Assembly (NCBI GenBank): GCA_024703915.1
Contig: CP087969.1
Coordinates: forward strand, 4,836,001-4,900,000
Origin: Massilia sp. H-1
GTDB taxonomy: Bacteria; Pseudomonadota; Gammaproteobacteria; Burkholderiales; Burkholderiaceae_D
DNA: 64,000 nucleotides
Direction: 5' to 3'
Shown here: positions 15,704 through 25,076 of the stretch, piece after piece
Position numbering within the stretch: the stretch's first letter is position 1
How the letters are laid out: each line of letters begins with the position of its first letter
Notes under the pieces: model-generated
What the model was told of the DNA's origin: nothing
Databases searched by the model: none
The model's input: the letters and a program-made list of their open reading frames with translations, nothing else
Translations under genes and position numbers: made by a program

Positions 15704-17224
15704 TCAGGCTGCGCTGCCATCCCAATAGCGCTGTGCTTTCTCGAAGGCGACCGCGCCCACCTTGCTGCCCAGCGCGTCCGTCCGCCCAGATCGGCCTGCG
15801 GGAAATGCAGGCCTAAGATACACGCGTGAGACGCCCGCTTCGCAGGCCGCGGCGCTGAAGGTGTCCCAGCGCAGCGTCACCGCTGCCATCGCAGGGGGCC
15901 GGTTCGAGCAGCAGCGAACCGGCGGCAATGCTCACGCTATGCTTGAAGGCATCGCTGCCGGTGAAGCGCTTGAGCACTTCGGCCGAGGCGGCGCTGAAGG
16001 TGCTGTGGCCGGACACATGGTCGGGGAAGGGCAGGGTGGGATTGCTGGGCAACTGGTAGGGCGTCCAGAGCGCGCCGCTGATCTGGCTCAGCCCTGCGGC
16101 CGGGCCGCCGGGTCCGTAGCCGCGCACGACCTGGCAGCACAGCTGCCAGCGGACGGCCGTGATCGGGCGTACCGAATCGTAGTAGCGCTTGGCGTCCCAG
16201 GCGGCAATGCTTAGGCGTCCGACAGGGCATTGGCGATCGCGAAGAACAGCTTGACGTCATTCTCCTCGATATAGTGGTCGCGCGCTGAGACGGCCTGGGC
16301 AAACTGCGACCAGGTGACCATGCAAGACATCATGCGGCAGTGGTGCCGCCGCACCAGAAATCGGTGATGACCTTTTGCTGCTCGGTCAGGCCAGCCTGGA
16401 GCGTGACGATTTCGTTGACCTGGTCGGCAAAGGCTGCGGTGCCTGGCTGGGCGGGCGGACCGGGCCGGAACTCGGCCCCGTTGCTCAGGGCGAACGGGCG
16501 CAGCTGGCCCCAGTAAGGCAGCAGGAAAGTCTGGGTCCGCAAGACGCCGCATGGCGTCGAGGAAGGTGAGCGGCTGCCAGTGGGCGGGGGCGGCGATGGC
16601 GTTGCGCACCAGTGCCTTGGCCACGATCAGCGGCTGGTTGCTGGCAATGTAGGCGCTGTAATCGGCAAACGGGGCGCCGCCGCCCAGGTTGCCGAGCTGG
16701 TTGGCGCCGTCGGCATGCGCCACCACAATCAGGGCACGGGCCGACACGGTGCCGATGCCTTCCGGCGTGGTCGGGTCGAGCGAGGCGCGGGCGGGGTTGT
16801 AGGCCAGCGCGCTCATGTGGGCGTCAAAGGCGGCCTGTTGTCCGGGGAACTGGTCGAGCAGGGCGGCGTAGGCGGCATAGCTGAGGGCGCGCAGCTGGTT
16901 GGCCTGGCGTGCGCTCGGCGGCCGGGCGGCAGGGCGGGCGCCGGTCTGGGTGCTCAGGGCTTTCGCGTCATAGGCGGCCCAGGCGTTATAGATTGCGGTG
17001 TGCACGATGGCCAGCGCGCCCGCCCGCGGGGCCGGACTGCGTTCGCTGCGGATGGCGGCCAGCACCACCCTGTTCCAGCCGATGACCAGTTTGGCGCGCA
17101 CCGGTTCGGGCGTTGGCGGCGGTGTCGGGATGGGGCGGTAATGGCCGCCGCCTCCGCCGCAGGCTGTCAGTGCACCGCCGATGGCGGCGCCGGTTCCCAA
17201 TTTGATGAAATTTCGGCGTTCCAT
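15704..17224 (-). CDS. Vanadium-haloperoxidase/PAP2-like Tat lipoprotein
   Basis: About 500 residues. The N terminus MERRNFIKLGTG carries a twin-arginine motif (RRNFIK), and LTAC followed by a glycine run is a lipobox, so the product is probably exported folded and anchored as a lipoprotein. The middle and C-terminal parts match bacterial vanadium-dependent haloperoxidase relatives of the PAP2 superfamily: WDAKRYYDSVRPITAVR and PFPDHVSGHSTFSAASAEVL, the last holding the S-G-H-S active-site segment. Two further strands near the C terminus (AVTLRWDTFSAAACEAG, HFPQADL) end in YWDGSAA. Breaks near 16548, 16330, 16209, 15895 and 15815 were bridged. The enzyme may oxidise halides or act as a phosphatase; the sequence does not settle which. 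Confidence 0.72.
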
Positions 17225-17466
17225 GTCGTTCTCGATATAGAAGTACTTCCGGCCGGGAAGCTGTCGGATGCCGACACGCATCGAACGCTCGGCATTGTGC
17301 TATTTGCATCACTCCGAGATTCAGTATCGGGAAGGCCGATCGCATGAGTGTTGAGGCGGCTCACGGCCCATGCGTCGCGGGCGGGAACTTCGTGTGGATC
17401 GCAAGGACGCCCGGCAAGACGGGTGAGGCTGTAAAATAGTCTCTTTTCTCTCGCCAAATTTTCGCC

Positions 17467-18864
17467 ATGACCGACGTCCGCACCCGTTTTGCTCCGAGCC
17501 CGACCGGCTACCTTCACCTGGGCGGCGCCCGCACCGCGCTCTACAGCTGGGCGTATGCGCGCCACTTCGGCGGCACCTTCGTCCTGCGCATTGAAGATAC
17601 CGACCTGGAACGTTCCACCCCGGAAGCGGTGCAAGCCATCATCGAGGGCATGCAGTGGCTGGGCCTGTCGCATGACGAAGGCCCGTTCTACCAGATGCAG
17701 CGGATGGACCGCTACCGCGAAGTCGTGGCGCAGATGCTGGCCATGCCAGCACCGCCTACCTGTGCTATTCCTCGAAAGAAGAAGTGCAAGCCATGCGCGA
17801 CCGCTTCACCGAACTGGGCGAGAAGCCGCGCTACGACGGCACCTGGCGTCCGGACGCAGGCAAGACCTTGCCGCCGGTGCCGACCGACCGCACGCCGGTG
17901 GTGCGCTTCAAGAATCCCCAGGACGGCGACGTCAGCTGGGATGACGTGGTCAAGGGCACGATCACCATTTCCAACCGCGAACTGGACGACCTGATCATCG
18001 CCCGTCCGGACGGCACGCCGACCTACAACTTCTGCGTCGCGGTCGACGACTGGGACATGCGCATCACCCACGTGCTGCGCGGCGACGATCACGTGAACAA
18101 TACTCCGCGCCAGATCAATATCTTGCGCGCCATCGGTGCGCCGCTGCCGCAATACGGCCACCTGCCGATGATCCTCGGCCCGGACGGCGCCAAGCTGTCC
18201 AAGCGCACCCACGCGGCCAGCGTCATGGAATTCTCGACCATGGGCTATCTGCCGGAAACCATGCTCAATTACCTGGCGCGCCTGGGCTGGAGCCATGGCA
18301 ATGAAGAAGTGTTTTCGATGGAGCAGTTCTGCGCCTGGTTCGATACCGACCACCTGACCTCGTCGGCCGCGCAAATGAATATGGAAAAGCTGGCCTGGCT
18401 GAACAACCATTACATCAAGCTGGCCGACAACGAACGCCTGGCCGGACTGGCCCGTCCATTGATGGCAGCGCAGGGCGCCCAGTTCGACGGCGGCCCGGAT
18501 CTGGCTGCCGCACTCGGCCTGATGAAGGAACGCGCCAATACCGTCAATGAACTGGCCGACGCCGCCATGTTGTTCTTCCGCACACCGCAGCCCGACCCGG
18601 CCCTCATGGCCCAGCACCTGACCGACGCCGTCAAGCTTGCGCTGGCCCTGTTTGCCGAGCGTTGCGCGAGCGTGGACTTCAGCAAGGAAGCGCTGGCGCC
18701 CATGATCAAGGAAGTGCTGGCCGCCCACGGCCTGAAGATGCCGCAACTGGCCATGCCGCTGCGCCTCGTATTGACTGGCCAGCTGCAAACGCTAAGCCAT
18801 CGACGCCGTGATCGCCCTGTTGGGCCGTGAAACCGTTCTGGCACGGGTTGGCGCCTATCTTTAA
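17467..18864 (+). CDS. gltX: Glutamyl-tRNA synthetase
   Basis: Charges tRNA-Glu; essential. Class I features are [18 protein letters not shown] at the N terminus (HIGH variant HLGG), the zinc-less middle, and KLSKRTHA as the KMSKS equivalent near residue 250. The end VLARVGAYL gives about 465 residues, normal. Breaks lie near 17745 (AMLA/QHRLP) and 18791, where GCTAAGCC replaces the GCCGGCC needed for TPAID. Two tRNA-Glu genes follow within 450 bp, a fitting neighbourhood. Confidence 0.95.
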
Positions 18865-18883
18865 ATTTTTTTCGATTTACCCT

Positions 18884-18911
18884 TTGCATATTCGGTGGGT
18901 TCCGCTATAAT
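18884..18911 (+). promoter_or_regulatory. Promoter of the tRNA cluster
   Basis: TTGCAT (18884-18889) and a perfect TATAAT (18906-18911) are separated by 16 bp and end 18 bp before the first base of tRNA-Ala. The GC-rich TTCGCGG stretch after the -10 resembles the discriminator of stable-RNA promoters. Confidence 0.7.
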
Positions 18912-18929
18912 TTTGCTTCTTCGCGGAAC

Positions 18930-19005
<76 letters not shown>

Positions 19006-19039
19006 ACTCGAAGAATGCAGTAACCGTAATTAGTACCGG

Positions 19040-19115
19040 GTCCCCATCGTCTAGAGGCCTAGGACATCACCCTTTCACGGTGAGTACGGGGGTTCGAATC
19101 CCCCTGGGGACGCCA
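19040..19115 (+). tRNA. tRNA-Glu (TTC), copy 1
   Basis: 76 nt with encoded CCA. Acceptor GTCCCCA / TGGGGAC; anticodon loop CTTTCAC with TTC; T arm GGGGG-TTCGAAT-CCCCC. It lies 34 bp after tRNA-Ala, probably in one transcript. Confidence 0.95.
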
Positions 19116-19150
19116 AGAATTTGGTTGTGGAAGTTTAGTACCGCTAAACG

Positions 19151-19172
19151 CCCTGATACGTCAGGGTTTTTT
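19151..19172 (+). terminator. Terminator after the first tRNA-Glu
   Basis: CCCTGA-TACG-TCAGGG stem-loop followed by six T residues. Confidence 0.85.
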
Positions 19173-19223
19173 ATTGGTGCAGCAGGTTAGGTCGGATGTA
19201 GAATGCATCCAGGACAGATTTCT

Positions 19224-19300
19224 GTCCCCATCGTCTAGAGGCCTAGGACATCACCCTTTCACGGTGAGTACGGGGGTTCTGAATCCCCCTGGGGACGCCA
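19224..19300 (+). tRNA. tRNA-Glu (TTC), copy 2
   Basis: Same sequence as copy 1 except for one extra T in the T loop (TTCTGAAT instead of TTCGAAT), giving 77 nt. All stems are intact, so the extra base is more likely a consensus error than a dead gene. It follows its own upstream stretch after a terminator. Confidence 0.9.
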
Positions 19301-19308
19301 GTTGAAAC

Positions 19309-19333
19309 AAAAGCCGCTTTCGAGCGGCTTTTT
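19309..19333 (+). terminator. Terminator after the second tRNA-Glu
   Basis: GCCGCT-TTCG-AGCGGC stem with AAAA before and TTTTT after it; it can also serve the subtilase gene on the opposite strand. Confidence 0.85.
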
Positions 19334-19345
19334 GCATTCTTGCGC

Positions 19346-21321
19346 TTACCAAGGCACAAAGCCGAAGCCGGGCGGGATGGCGAACGGCAGCGGCATGCCG
19401 AACGGCTGCTGCGGCAAGCTGAACTGCTGCTGCGGCAAGCCATACTGCTGGAAGGGCAGGCCGTGCTGCGGTACCGGCATCAGCCCGCCGAGCAGACCGG
19501 CCAGGCCAGGATCGCGCTGGCCCAGCAAGCCGCCGATCGCCACCGTGGCTTAAGCACCGCTTGCTGCATGCCCACCGCCGTCACGGCATCGGGCAAGCCC
19601 AGGCCCACGCGGGTCGGGTCGGCCAGGCTCACGCGCCGCGCACTCATGCGTATCACCTGGAACAGGCGTTCGACCCGTTCCGCATTGCGCACCTTGTACA
19701 TGGTCTGGAACTCGGGATGATGCGCGAGCACCAGCGCCGCCAGGCCTGTGATGTGCGGGGCCGCCATCGAGGTGCCGTCCCAGGCCGCATAATTGTTCGG
19801 CGGTACCGAGGACGCGATCGCCACGCCCGGACCACACACCCCCACCTGGGTGCCGAAGCAGCTGAAGCTGGCCGTGAAGTAGCCGCTGGCATCGACGTTC
19901 TGGGTCAGCGTTTGCGCGTGATAGCTGTCGGGCGGGAATTCGTCGAGCTTGCCGATAGCCGCCACCGCCAGCACATTGGGCGAGGAAGCCGGGTATTGCA
20001 CGGGGCCGCCCGAATTGCTTACGCACGACAATGCAGGCGATGCTTACCCGCTTGGCGCGCTGAATTTGCTGCTCGAGCGCTTCGGATACCTCGGCGCCGC
20101 CCAGGCTCAGGTTGACGACATCGATCTGCTTCTCGATGCAGTATTCGAGCGCGTCGATCAGTTGGCTGACCTGGCCGCCGGGGAACAGCTTGCAGGCGTG
20201 CAGCTCGGCGTCCGGGGCGAAGCCGCGGATGCCGAAGGCCAGGTCGGCGCCGCCGATCACGCCAGGCAGCAGTGCGAACCGTGGCCCAGCGTATCGTCGT
20301 TCCAGGTGTCGGGCGAGGATTTCTTGTTGACGATGTCAAAGCCATTGTGCACGCGGTTCAATTCCTCGTGGGTGGTGGCGATGCCCGAATCGATGACGGC
20401 GATCTTGATGCCCTGGCCGCGGTAGGTGGGCGGCAGCTGATCCATGCGCATCGCTTTCTGGCCCCAGCCCACGGTTTTTTGATGGGGGAAGCCGGTCAGC
20501 GACGGCCAGTCGGACAGGGCGCGCAGCGTGACCACATTGGCTTCGTCGCTCGAGACGTCCGGCTCGCGCTGGTAGAAGCTCCAGTAGTCGGCCTTGGGCT
20601 TGACGTACAGGCTGCGGATCGAGGCCGCCGATTCCCCGAACAGCGAGAGCGTGACCTGGCCGCTGGCGTCGGTCACGGCGGTAGCTTAGCAGCATGCTGC
20701 CGAACAGCGATACTTCGGCCCCGGCGACCGGGTTGCCGTCCTTGCCGACGACCTTGACCACGGCCGTGAAGGCGGGGCCGCTGCTGGGCACGACGCTGCT
20801 GACAAAGCTCGGCTGCAGCGGCTGGGCGTCCATCAGGCCCAGGTACTGGTCGCGTTCGACCACCAGCCTAGCCCTGGCCTTGCTGGTGCAGGGCGCTGGC
20901 TTTTTGCACGGTCATGCGCGCGACCAGCACGCCCTGGCTGGCGCCGCCCATGCCGTCGGCCAGCGCGCCGAGCACACTGCGCGGCCCGACCGTGTCGACG
21001 ATGTCGATGTCGGGGCTGTTGCGCAGCGCCTGCTCGACGGTCGAGAGCGACAGCGGCGAAAAGCTCATGGGGCTCAGGCCGTCCGGGCTGGCGCGGCGCG
21101 ATCAGGAATTGTTTCTTGCGCTCGCCGAGCTGCTTGCCGCCGCCGGGCGCGGCGCCGCCTTCCTGCGGGCCGGCCGTGACGGGAACGGCGCGCGGATCGG
21201 GCTGGCCGGGGCGGGCATCAGCCTGCCCGCGGGTCGGCCCGCGCCGTTCTGCGCCGTTTTCGGACGGCGGCAGGTTTGCGTCGAGCGGACCGCCTGGTCC
21301 GCCTTCTGGAGATTTAGCCAT
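19346..21321 (-). CDS. Subtilisin-like serine peptidase with inserted beta domain and Gln-rich tail
   Basis: About 655 residues after correction. Order of parts: a Pro/Gly-rich leader (MAKSPEGGPGGPL) without signal peptide; a prodomain (EQALRNSPDIDIVDTVG ... VVERDQYLGLM); a CarboxypepD-regulatory-like beta domain (KVVGKDGNPVAGAEVSLFG ... SGQVTLSLFG); then an S8 catalytic domain with the full triad: Asp in IAVIDSGIATTHEE, His in TLGHGSHCAGVIGG, Asn in AAGNSGGPVQYP and Ser in WDGTSMAAPHITGL. After the catalytic domain comes a 55-residue Gly/Leu then Gln/Pro/Phe-rich tail (FQQYGLPQQQF) ending GFGFVPW. Breaks at 21090, 20873, 20690, 20265, 20017 and 19548 sit mainly on GCCGGC-type sites. AAGGAAA precedes the ATG. 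Without a signal peptide it is cytosolic or exported by a non-Sec route. It is the last gene of a three-gene operon with its free prodomain copy and a Gln/Gly repeat protein. Confidence 0.88.
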
Positions 21322-21351
21322 TTGTTTTCCTTTCGGACCGGTGCAGGAAGC

Positions 21352-21600
21352 TTAGGCAGTCTTGTCCAGTAGCGACAAGGGCCGGTCCCGCTCGATCATC
21401 AGATGAGGTGAATTGCGAAAGCGCTGCTCGAAGTCGCTTGCCAGTTCAGGCTCGACTTCGAGTACCGCGGTGTGTGGCTGGTCAGGAGGTCCGATGGTGT
21501 CGACCACTTCCAGTGTGGGATCGTCGTGCAGGGTGGCGAGAAAATCGGTCAGCGTGGCGCCTTCGTGGCGCGCGCGGACAATGAAGCGGATGCGTTCCAT
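21352..21600 (-). CDS. Free-standing subtilase prodomain (I9-like inhibitor/chaperone)
   Basis: 82 residues, unbroken. Its plan parallels the prodomain of the peptidase encoded 30 bp downstream: TLEVVDTIGP here versus DIDIVDTVGP there, then VLEVEPE versus VLVARMT, then MIERDRPLSLL versus VVERDQYLGLM. Subtilase prodomains of the I9 type fold the enzyme and inhibit it until cleaved, so a separate copy could act in trans as an inhibitor or foldase (inference). AGGAGA lies 4 bases before the ATG. The stop TAA sits inside GCCTAAGC, a string that elsewhere replaces GCCGGC, so the C terminus could run a few codons further than shown. Confidence 0.72.
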   Translation of the reverse strand: MERIRFIVRARHEGATLTDFLATLHDDPTLEVVDTIGPPDQPHTAVLEVEPELASDFEQRFRNSPHLMIERDRPLSLLDKTA

Positions 21601-21672
21601 GTGCTCTCCTGGTGGAGGGCTCCCGCCGGTGAGCGGGAGCCGGACTGCTAGCCCTGTGGCCGGGCTATCGTG

Positions 21673-22776
21673 TTAGTGAATCGTCGGTTGCTGATACTGC
21701 TGCAAGCCTTGCTGCGGGTAGTAGCCATTGCCAACCAGCTGAGCTTGTTGTTGTGCCAGCTGGGCTTGCTGCGCATAGGCTTGGGTCAGCGGATCGGCAG
21801 CGAAGGGCAGCATGCGGCCGACCTGGTAGAAGCGATGCCGCCGATGGTGCTGCCCAGGCCCGAATTGCCGAACAGGCCGCCGATGGCGCCGCCCAGCGGC
21901 TGACCGACCTGGCCGATCAGGTTGCCGAACCAGCCTTGCAGGTGCGACCTGGCCTGCGGCCTGGGCTTGCGGATGCTGGCCTAGCTTGCTGGGCCAGTTG
22001 CGCGTATTGCTGTTGCTGTTGTTGCAGCTGTTGCTGCAATTGCTGCACTTGCTGCAGCAGGCGCTGATAGGCGTAGAACGAGACCGGCGGATTGGCCATC
22101 AGCGATGCGGGATCGACGTTGAAGGGCAGCATGCGGCCGACCTGGTAGAAGCGATGCCGCCGATGGTGTTGCCCAGGCCTGCATTGCCGAACAGGCCGCC
22201 GATGGCGCCGCCCAGCGGACGGCCGACCTGGCTGATCAGGTTGCCGAACCAGCCCTGGGGATCGAGCTGCTGTGCCAGCTGGGCTTGCTGGATTTGCTCT
22301 TGCTGGACTTGCTGTTGCAGCTGCGCCTGGGCGACCGGATCGGCGCTGAAGGGCAGCATGCGGCCGACCTGGTAGCGATGCCGCCGATGGTGTTGCCCAG
22401 ACCGGCGTTGCCGAAGGCGCCGCCGATCAGGCCGCCCAGCGGACGGCCGACCTGGCCGATCAGATTGCCGAACCAGCCTTGGGGATCCAGTTGTTGTGCC
22501 AGCTGGGCTTGCTGTAGCTGGGCCATCTGCGCTTGTTGCAGCTGGGCCTGTTGCAGCTGGGCTTGTTGCACGGGATCAGCCGCGAACGGCAGGAAGGCGC
22601 CGCCGATGCCGCCTGCGGCCTGGCCGATCTGGCGGCCGATGTTGGCATTGCCCAGCAGGCCGCCGATGCCGCGGCCGATCAGGCCACCGAGCGGGGCGCC
22701 GATCAGGCTGCCGAAGAAGCCCTGTGGTGCATATTGCTGTTCCATTCCATACGGTACGTTTTGAAATTCATTCATG
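21673..22776 (-). CDS. Gln-rich glycine-zipper repeat protein
   Basis: About 368 residues, family not recognised. It begins MNEFQNVPYGMEQQYAPQG and alternates two kinds of segment. One is Gly-rich with GxxxG spacing (GWFGNLIGQVGRPLGG, IGGLFGNAGLGNTIGG), the other Gln/Ala/Leu-rich (QQAQLQQAQMAQLQQAQLAQ). A link, GRMLPFSADP, joins them. Three to four rounds are seen; the end is QYQQPTIH. No signal peptide. The Gly segments could insert in membranes or self-associate; the Gln segments could form polar zippers. Breaks near 22370, 22145, 21965 and 21825 recur at the same point of the repeat (GGIA/QVGR), again errors at related sequences. AGGAGA precedes the ATG. It is the first gene of the subtilase operon. 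Confidence 0.75.
21805..22520. repeat. Intragenic repeats of the Gln/Gly protein
   Basis: The block CATGCGGCCGACCTGGTA followed by GCGATGCCGCCGATGGTG recurs with the first base at 21811, 22130 and 22358 on the + strand. Each is followed by the same ~80 bp coding for the Gly-rich unit. Spacing (319 and 228 bp) varies with the length of the Gln-rich spacer. The units are near-identical at DNA level, so slippage or recombination between them is likely. Confidence 0.85.
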
Positions 22777-23150
22777 ACACTCTCCTTGTTGTTGCTATTG
22801 CGGCGAGCGGTAGGACCAAGTCTCCGTTCGGCCTTCAAGAGGCATTCTTGATTGTTGGTAGGCTTAGCCGAACTCCTTGCGAAGCCCTGGCCATTCCGAT
22901 ACGCAAAACGGTTGTGCACCTGACGCGGTTAAGAAAGAGAGCGGCGCGCCTGGTACGCGAATCCAGTGAATGTCGACGGTGCTGAAGACAACAAAATGTT
23001 GCAATTCAGAACGACCTTCGCACTGGTAGGATTTGGACCGGGACTCGTTCATGAAAGTTTTGGTATTGTGGGTGGCTATTCGAAAGTGAATGTCAGTGTG
23101 TTGCCGACCTGCGCTAAAATGGCGGCCCGCCTCTTTCTCGCCCGCATGCC
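22777..23150. other. Intergenic region between the subtilase operon and earP
   Basis: 374 bp between divergent genes. It must hold the promoter of the left-going module and of earP; GCTAAAAT at ~23113 is a plausible -10 for earP. No further gene, repeat or RNA was recognised. Confidence 0.6.
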
Positions 23151-24343
23151 ATGTCCCTCGCGCCGCCCGCACCGCCCACGCTCGCCATCTTTTGCAAGGT
23201 GGTCGACAACTATGGCGACATCGGCATTTGCTGGCGCATGGCGCGCCAGTTCCGCGCGAGCACGGGCTCGGCGTCACGCTCTGGGTCGACGACCTGGCCA
23301 GTTTCCGGCGCATCTGTCCGGCCGTCGCGCCCGGCGCCGCCAGCCAGCTGGTCGAGGGTGTGACGGTGCGCCACTGGCAAGACCAGGACGGCGCGTTCGG
23401 CCCGCACGAGGTGGCCGACATCGTCATCGAGTTTTTCGGCTGCGACATTCCGCTTGGCCTATATCGGCGCCATGGCGCAGTGCCCGCAGCGGCCGGTGTG
23501 GATCAATTACGAAGGCCTCAGCGCCGAGGAGTGGGTCGAAGGCTGCCACACGCTGCCGTCTTCCCATCCGCGCCTGCCGCTGACCAAGCATTTCTTTTTC
23601 CCGGGCTTTACGGCGCGTACCGGCGGCCTGCTGCGCGAGGCGGGACTGGACGCCGAGCGCGACCGCTTCCAGGCCGATCCGGACGCCATGCGGGCCTTCC
23701 TGGCGCGCCTGGGCGTCACGCCAGCCGAGTTCGATGCACGCAAGGTGTCGCTGTTCTGCTATCCCTCGGCGCCGGTGGCGCAGGTGTTCGCGCAATGGCA
23801 GTCCGGTCCGGACCCGGTGCTGTGCCTGGTGCCGGAAGGGGTGGCGGCGCAGGCCGTGGGCGCCTTCCTGGGCGCCGATCCGGTCGCGGGCGCGGCCCGT
23901 ACCGAGGGCATGCTCAGCGTGCGGGTGCTGCCCTTCGTGCCCCAGCCCGATTACGACCGCCTGCTGTGGGCCTGCGACGTGAATTTCGTGCGCGGCGAAG
24001 ACTCGTGGGTGCGGGCCCAGTGGGCCGCGCGTCCCTTCATCTGGCATATCTATGAACAGGACGAGCAGTTGCATCACAAGAAACTGCGCGCCTTCCTGCA
24101 GCGCTACGCGGGCGGCGCCGCGCTCGACGCGCTGGCGCTGCTGTGGAACGGGGCTAGGCCAGCCGGGGCAGGACTGCGCCGCCCTGTGGCCGCCCTTCGT
24201 GGCCGAACTGGCAACGCTGGAGGCGCACGCGCGCCTGGGAGACGGCCCGGCTGGCCGATGGCGACGCCTGTGCCAACTTGCTCGCCTTTGCCGCTCTAGT
24301 TTCGTCGGTGAATCGGCAAAACTCGGGTATAATGCCCGGTTAA
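23151..24343 (+). CDS. earP: EF-P arginine rhamnosyltransferase
   Basis: Transfers rhamnose from dTDP-rhamnose to Arg32 of elongation factor P. The family opening is visible (AIFCKVVDNYGDIGICWRMARQ), with the conserved Asp of DNYGDIG. Later come VWINYEGLSAEEWVEGCH and FVRGEDSWVRAQWAARPFIWHIYEQDE, which forms the nucleotide-sugar pocket (RGEDS, E..D). About 385-395 residues. Breaks at 23255, 23455, 24153 and 24238 were bridged; the exact stop is uncertain because the corrected frame runs to TAA at 24341. It stands directly upstream of efp, its substrate gene. Confidence 0.93.
24328..24333 (+). promoter_or_regulatory. Candidate -10 element of efp
   Basis: A perfect TATAAT preceded by CGGG lies about 107 bp before the efp start, within the end of earP. 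No good -35 is seen at 17 bp, so it may act as an extended -10. Confidence 0.45.
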
Positions 24344-24439
24344 TTTCTCAGATAAATTTTCGATCAAACGTGAGCTTGCAGCGCTTTTCGCCACGAGGCG
24401 ACCGCTGATTTTCATGCAACCCACTTATTACGTACATTT

Positions 24440-25015
24440 ATGAAACCTGCAAAAGAAATTCGTGTTGGCAACATCATCATGGTTGACAGCAAGCCATTCA
24501 TCGTTCTGCGTTCGGATGTCAACGGTTCGAGCCGCACGGGCTTCACCTACAAATGGAAGATGAAAAATCTTCTGACCAACAGCCCGCTGGAAAACGTGTT
24601 CCGCGGCGACGACAAGTTCGACGTGGTCGTGCTGGACAAGAAGCCGGTCACCTACTCGTACTTCGCCGACCCGCTGTTCGTCTTCATGGATGGCGAATAC
24701 AACCAGTACGAAATCGAAGAAGAAAACCTGGGCGATGCACTGCATTACCTGAAAGACGGCATGGAATGCGAAGCCGTGTTCTACGACGGCAAGGCGATCT
24801 CGGTTGAACTGCCAACCACCATCGCACGCAAGGTTGCTTACTCGGAGCCTGCGGTCAAGGGCAACACCTCGGGCAACGTCCTGAAAGAAGCCAAGCTGGA
24901 AAACGCCATCGAAGCCCACGCACACACGGTGCAAGTGCCGCTGTTCGTGAGCACCGACGACGTCATCGAAATCGATACCCGTACCAACGAGTACAAGCGC
25001 GTCGTCCGCAACTAA
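24440..25015 (+). CDS. efp: Elongation factor P (Arg32 type)
   Basis: Relieves ribosome stalling at polyproline. 191 residues, unbroken. The N-terminal KOW-like domain carries the tip residue at position 32, here Arg (in NGSSRTGF), which is the substrate type for EarP rather than the Lys of EpmA organisms. Two OB-fold domains follow, ending [11 protein letters not shown]. The gene lies ~100 bp after earP and ends in a strong terminator. Confidence 0.97.
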   Translation: MKPAKEIRVGNIIMVDSKPFIVLRSDVNGSSRTGFTYKWKMKNLLTNSPLENVFRGDDKFDVVVLDKKPVTYSYFADPLFVFMDGEYNQYEIEEENLGDALHYLKDGMECEAVFYDGKAISVELPTTIARKVAYSEPAVKGNTSGNVLKEAKLENAIEAHAHTVQVPLFVSTDDVIEIDTRTNEYKRVVRN

Positions 25016-25028
25016 GACGGTCCGCAAT

Positions 25029-25057
25029 AAAAAAAGCACGCCGCGGCGTGCTTTTTT
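25029..25057. terminator. Terminator after efp
   Basis: GCACGCC-GC-GGCGTGC stem with six A residues before and six T residues after, so it works for both the efp transcript and the left-going cassette. Confidence 0.9.
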
Positions 25058-25076
25058 CCGTGCGGCGCGCGGGCCC

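Noticed and set aside
19224-19300. Second tRNA-Glu as a pseudogene.
   Set aside because: Only one extra base in the T loop; all stems intact in error-prone sequence.
21805-22520. CRISPR-like spacing of repeats.
   Set aside because: Repeats are ~100 bp, unequally spaced and encode a continuous protein.
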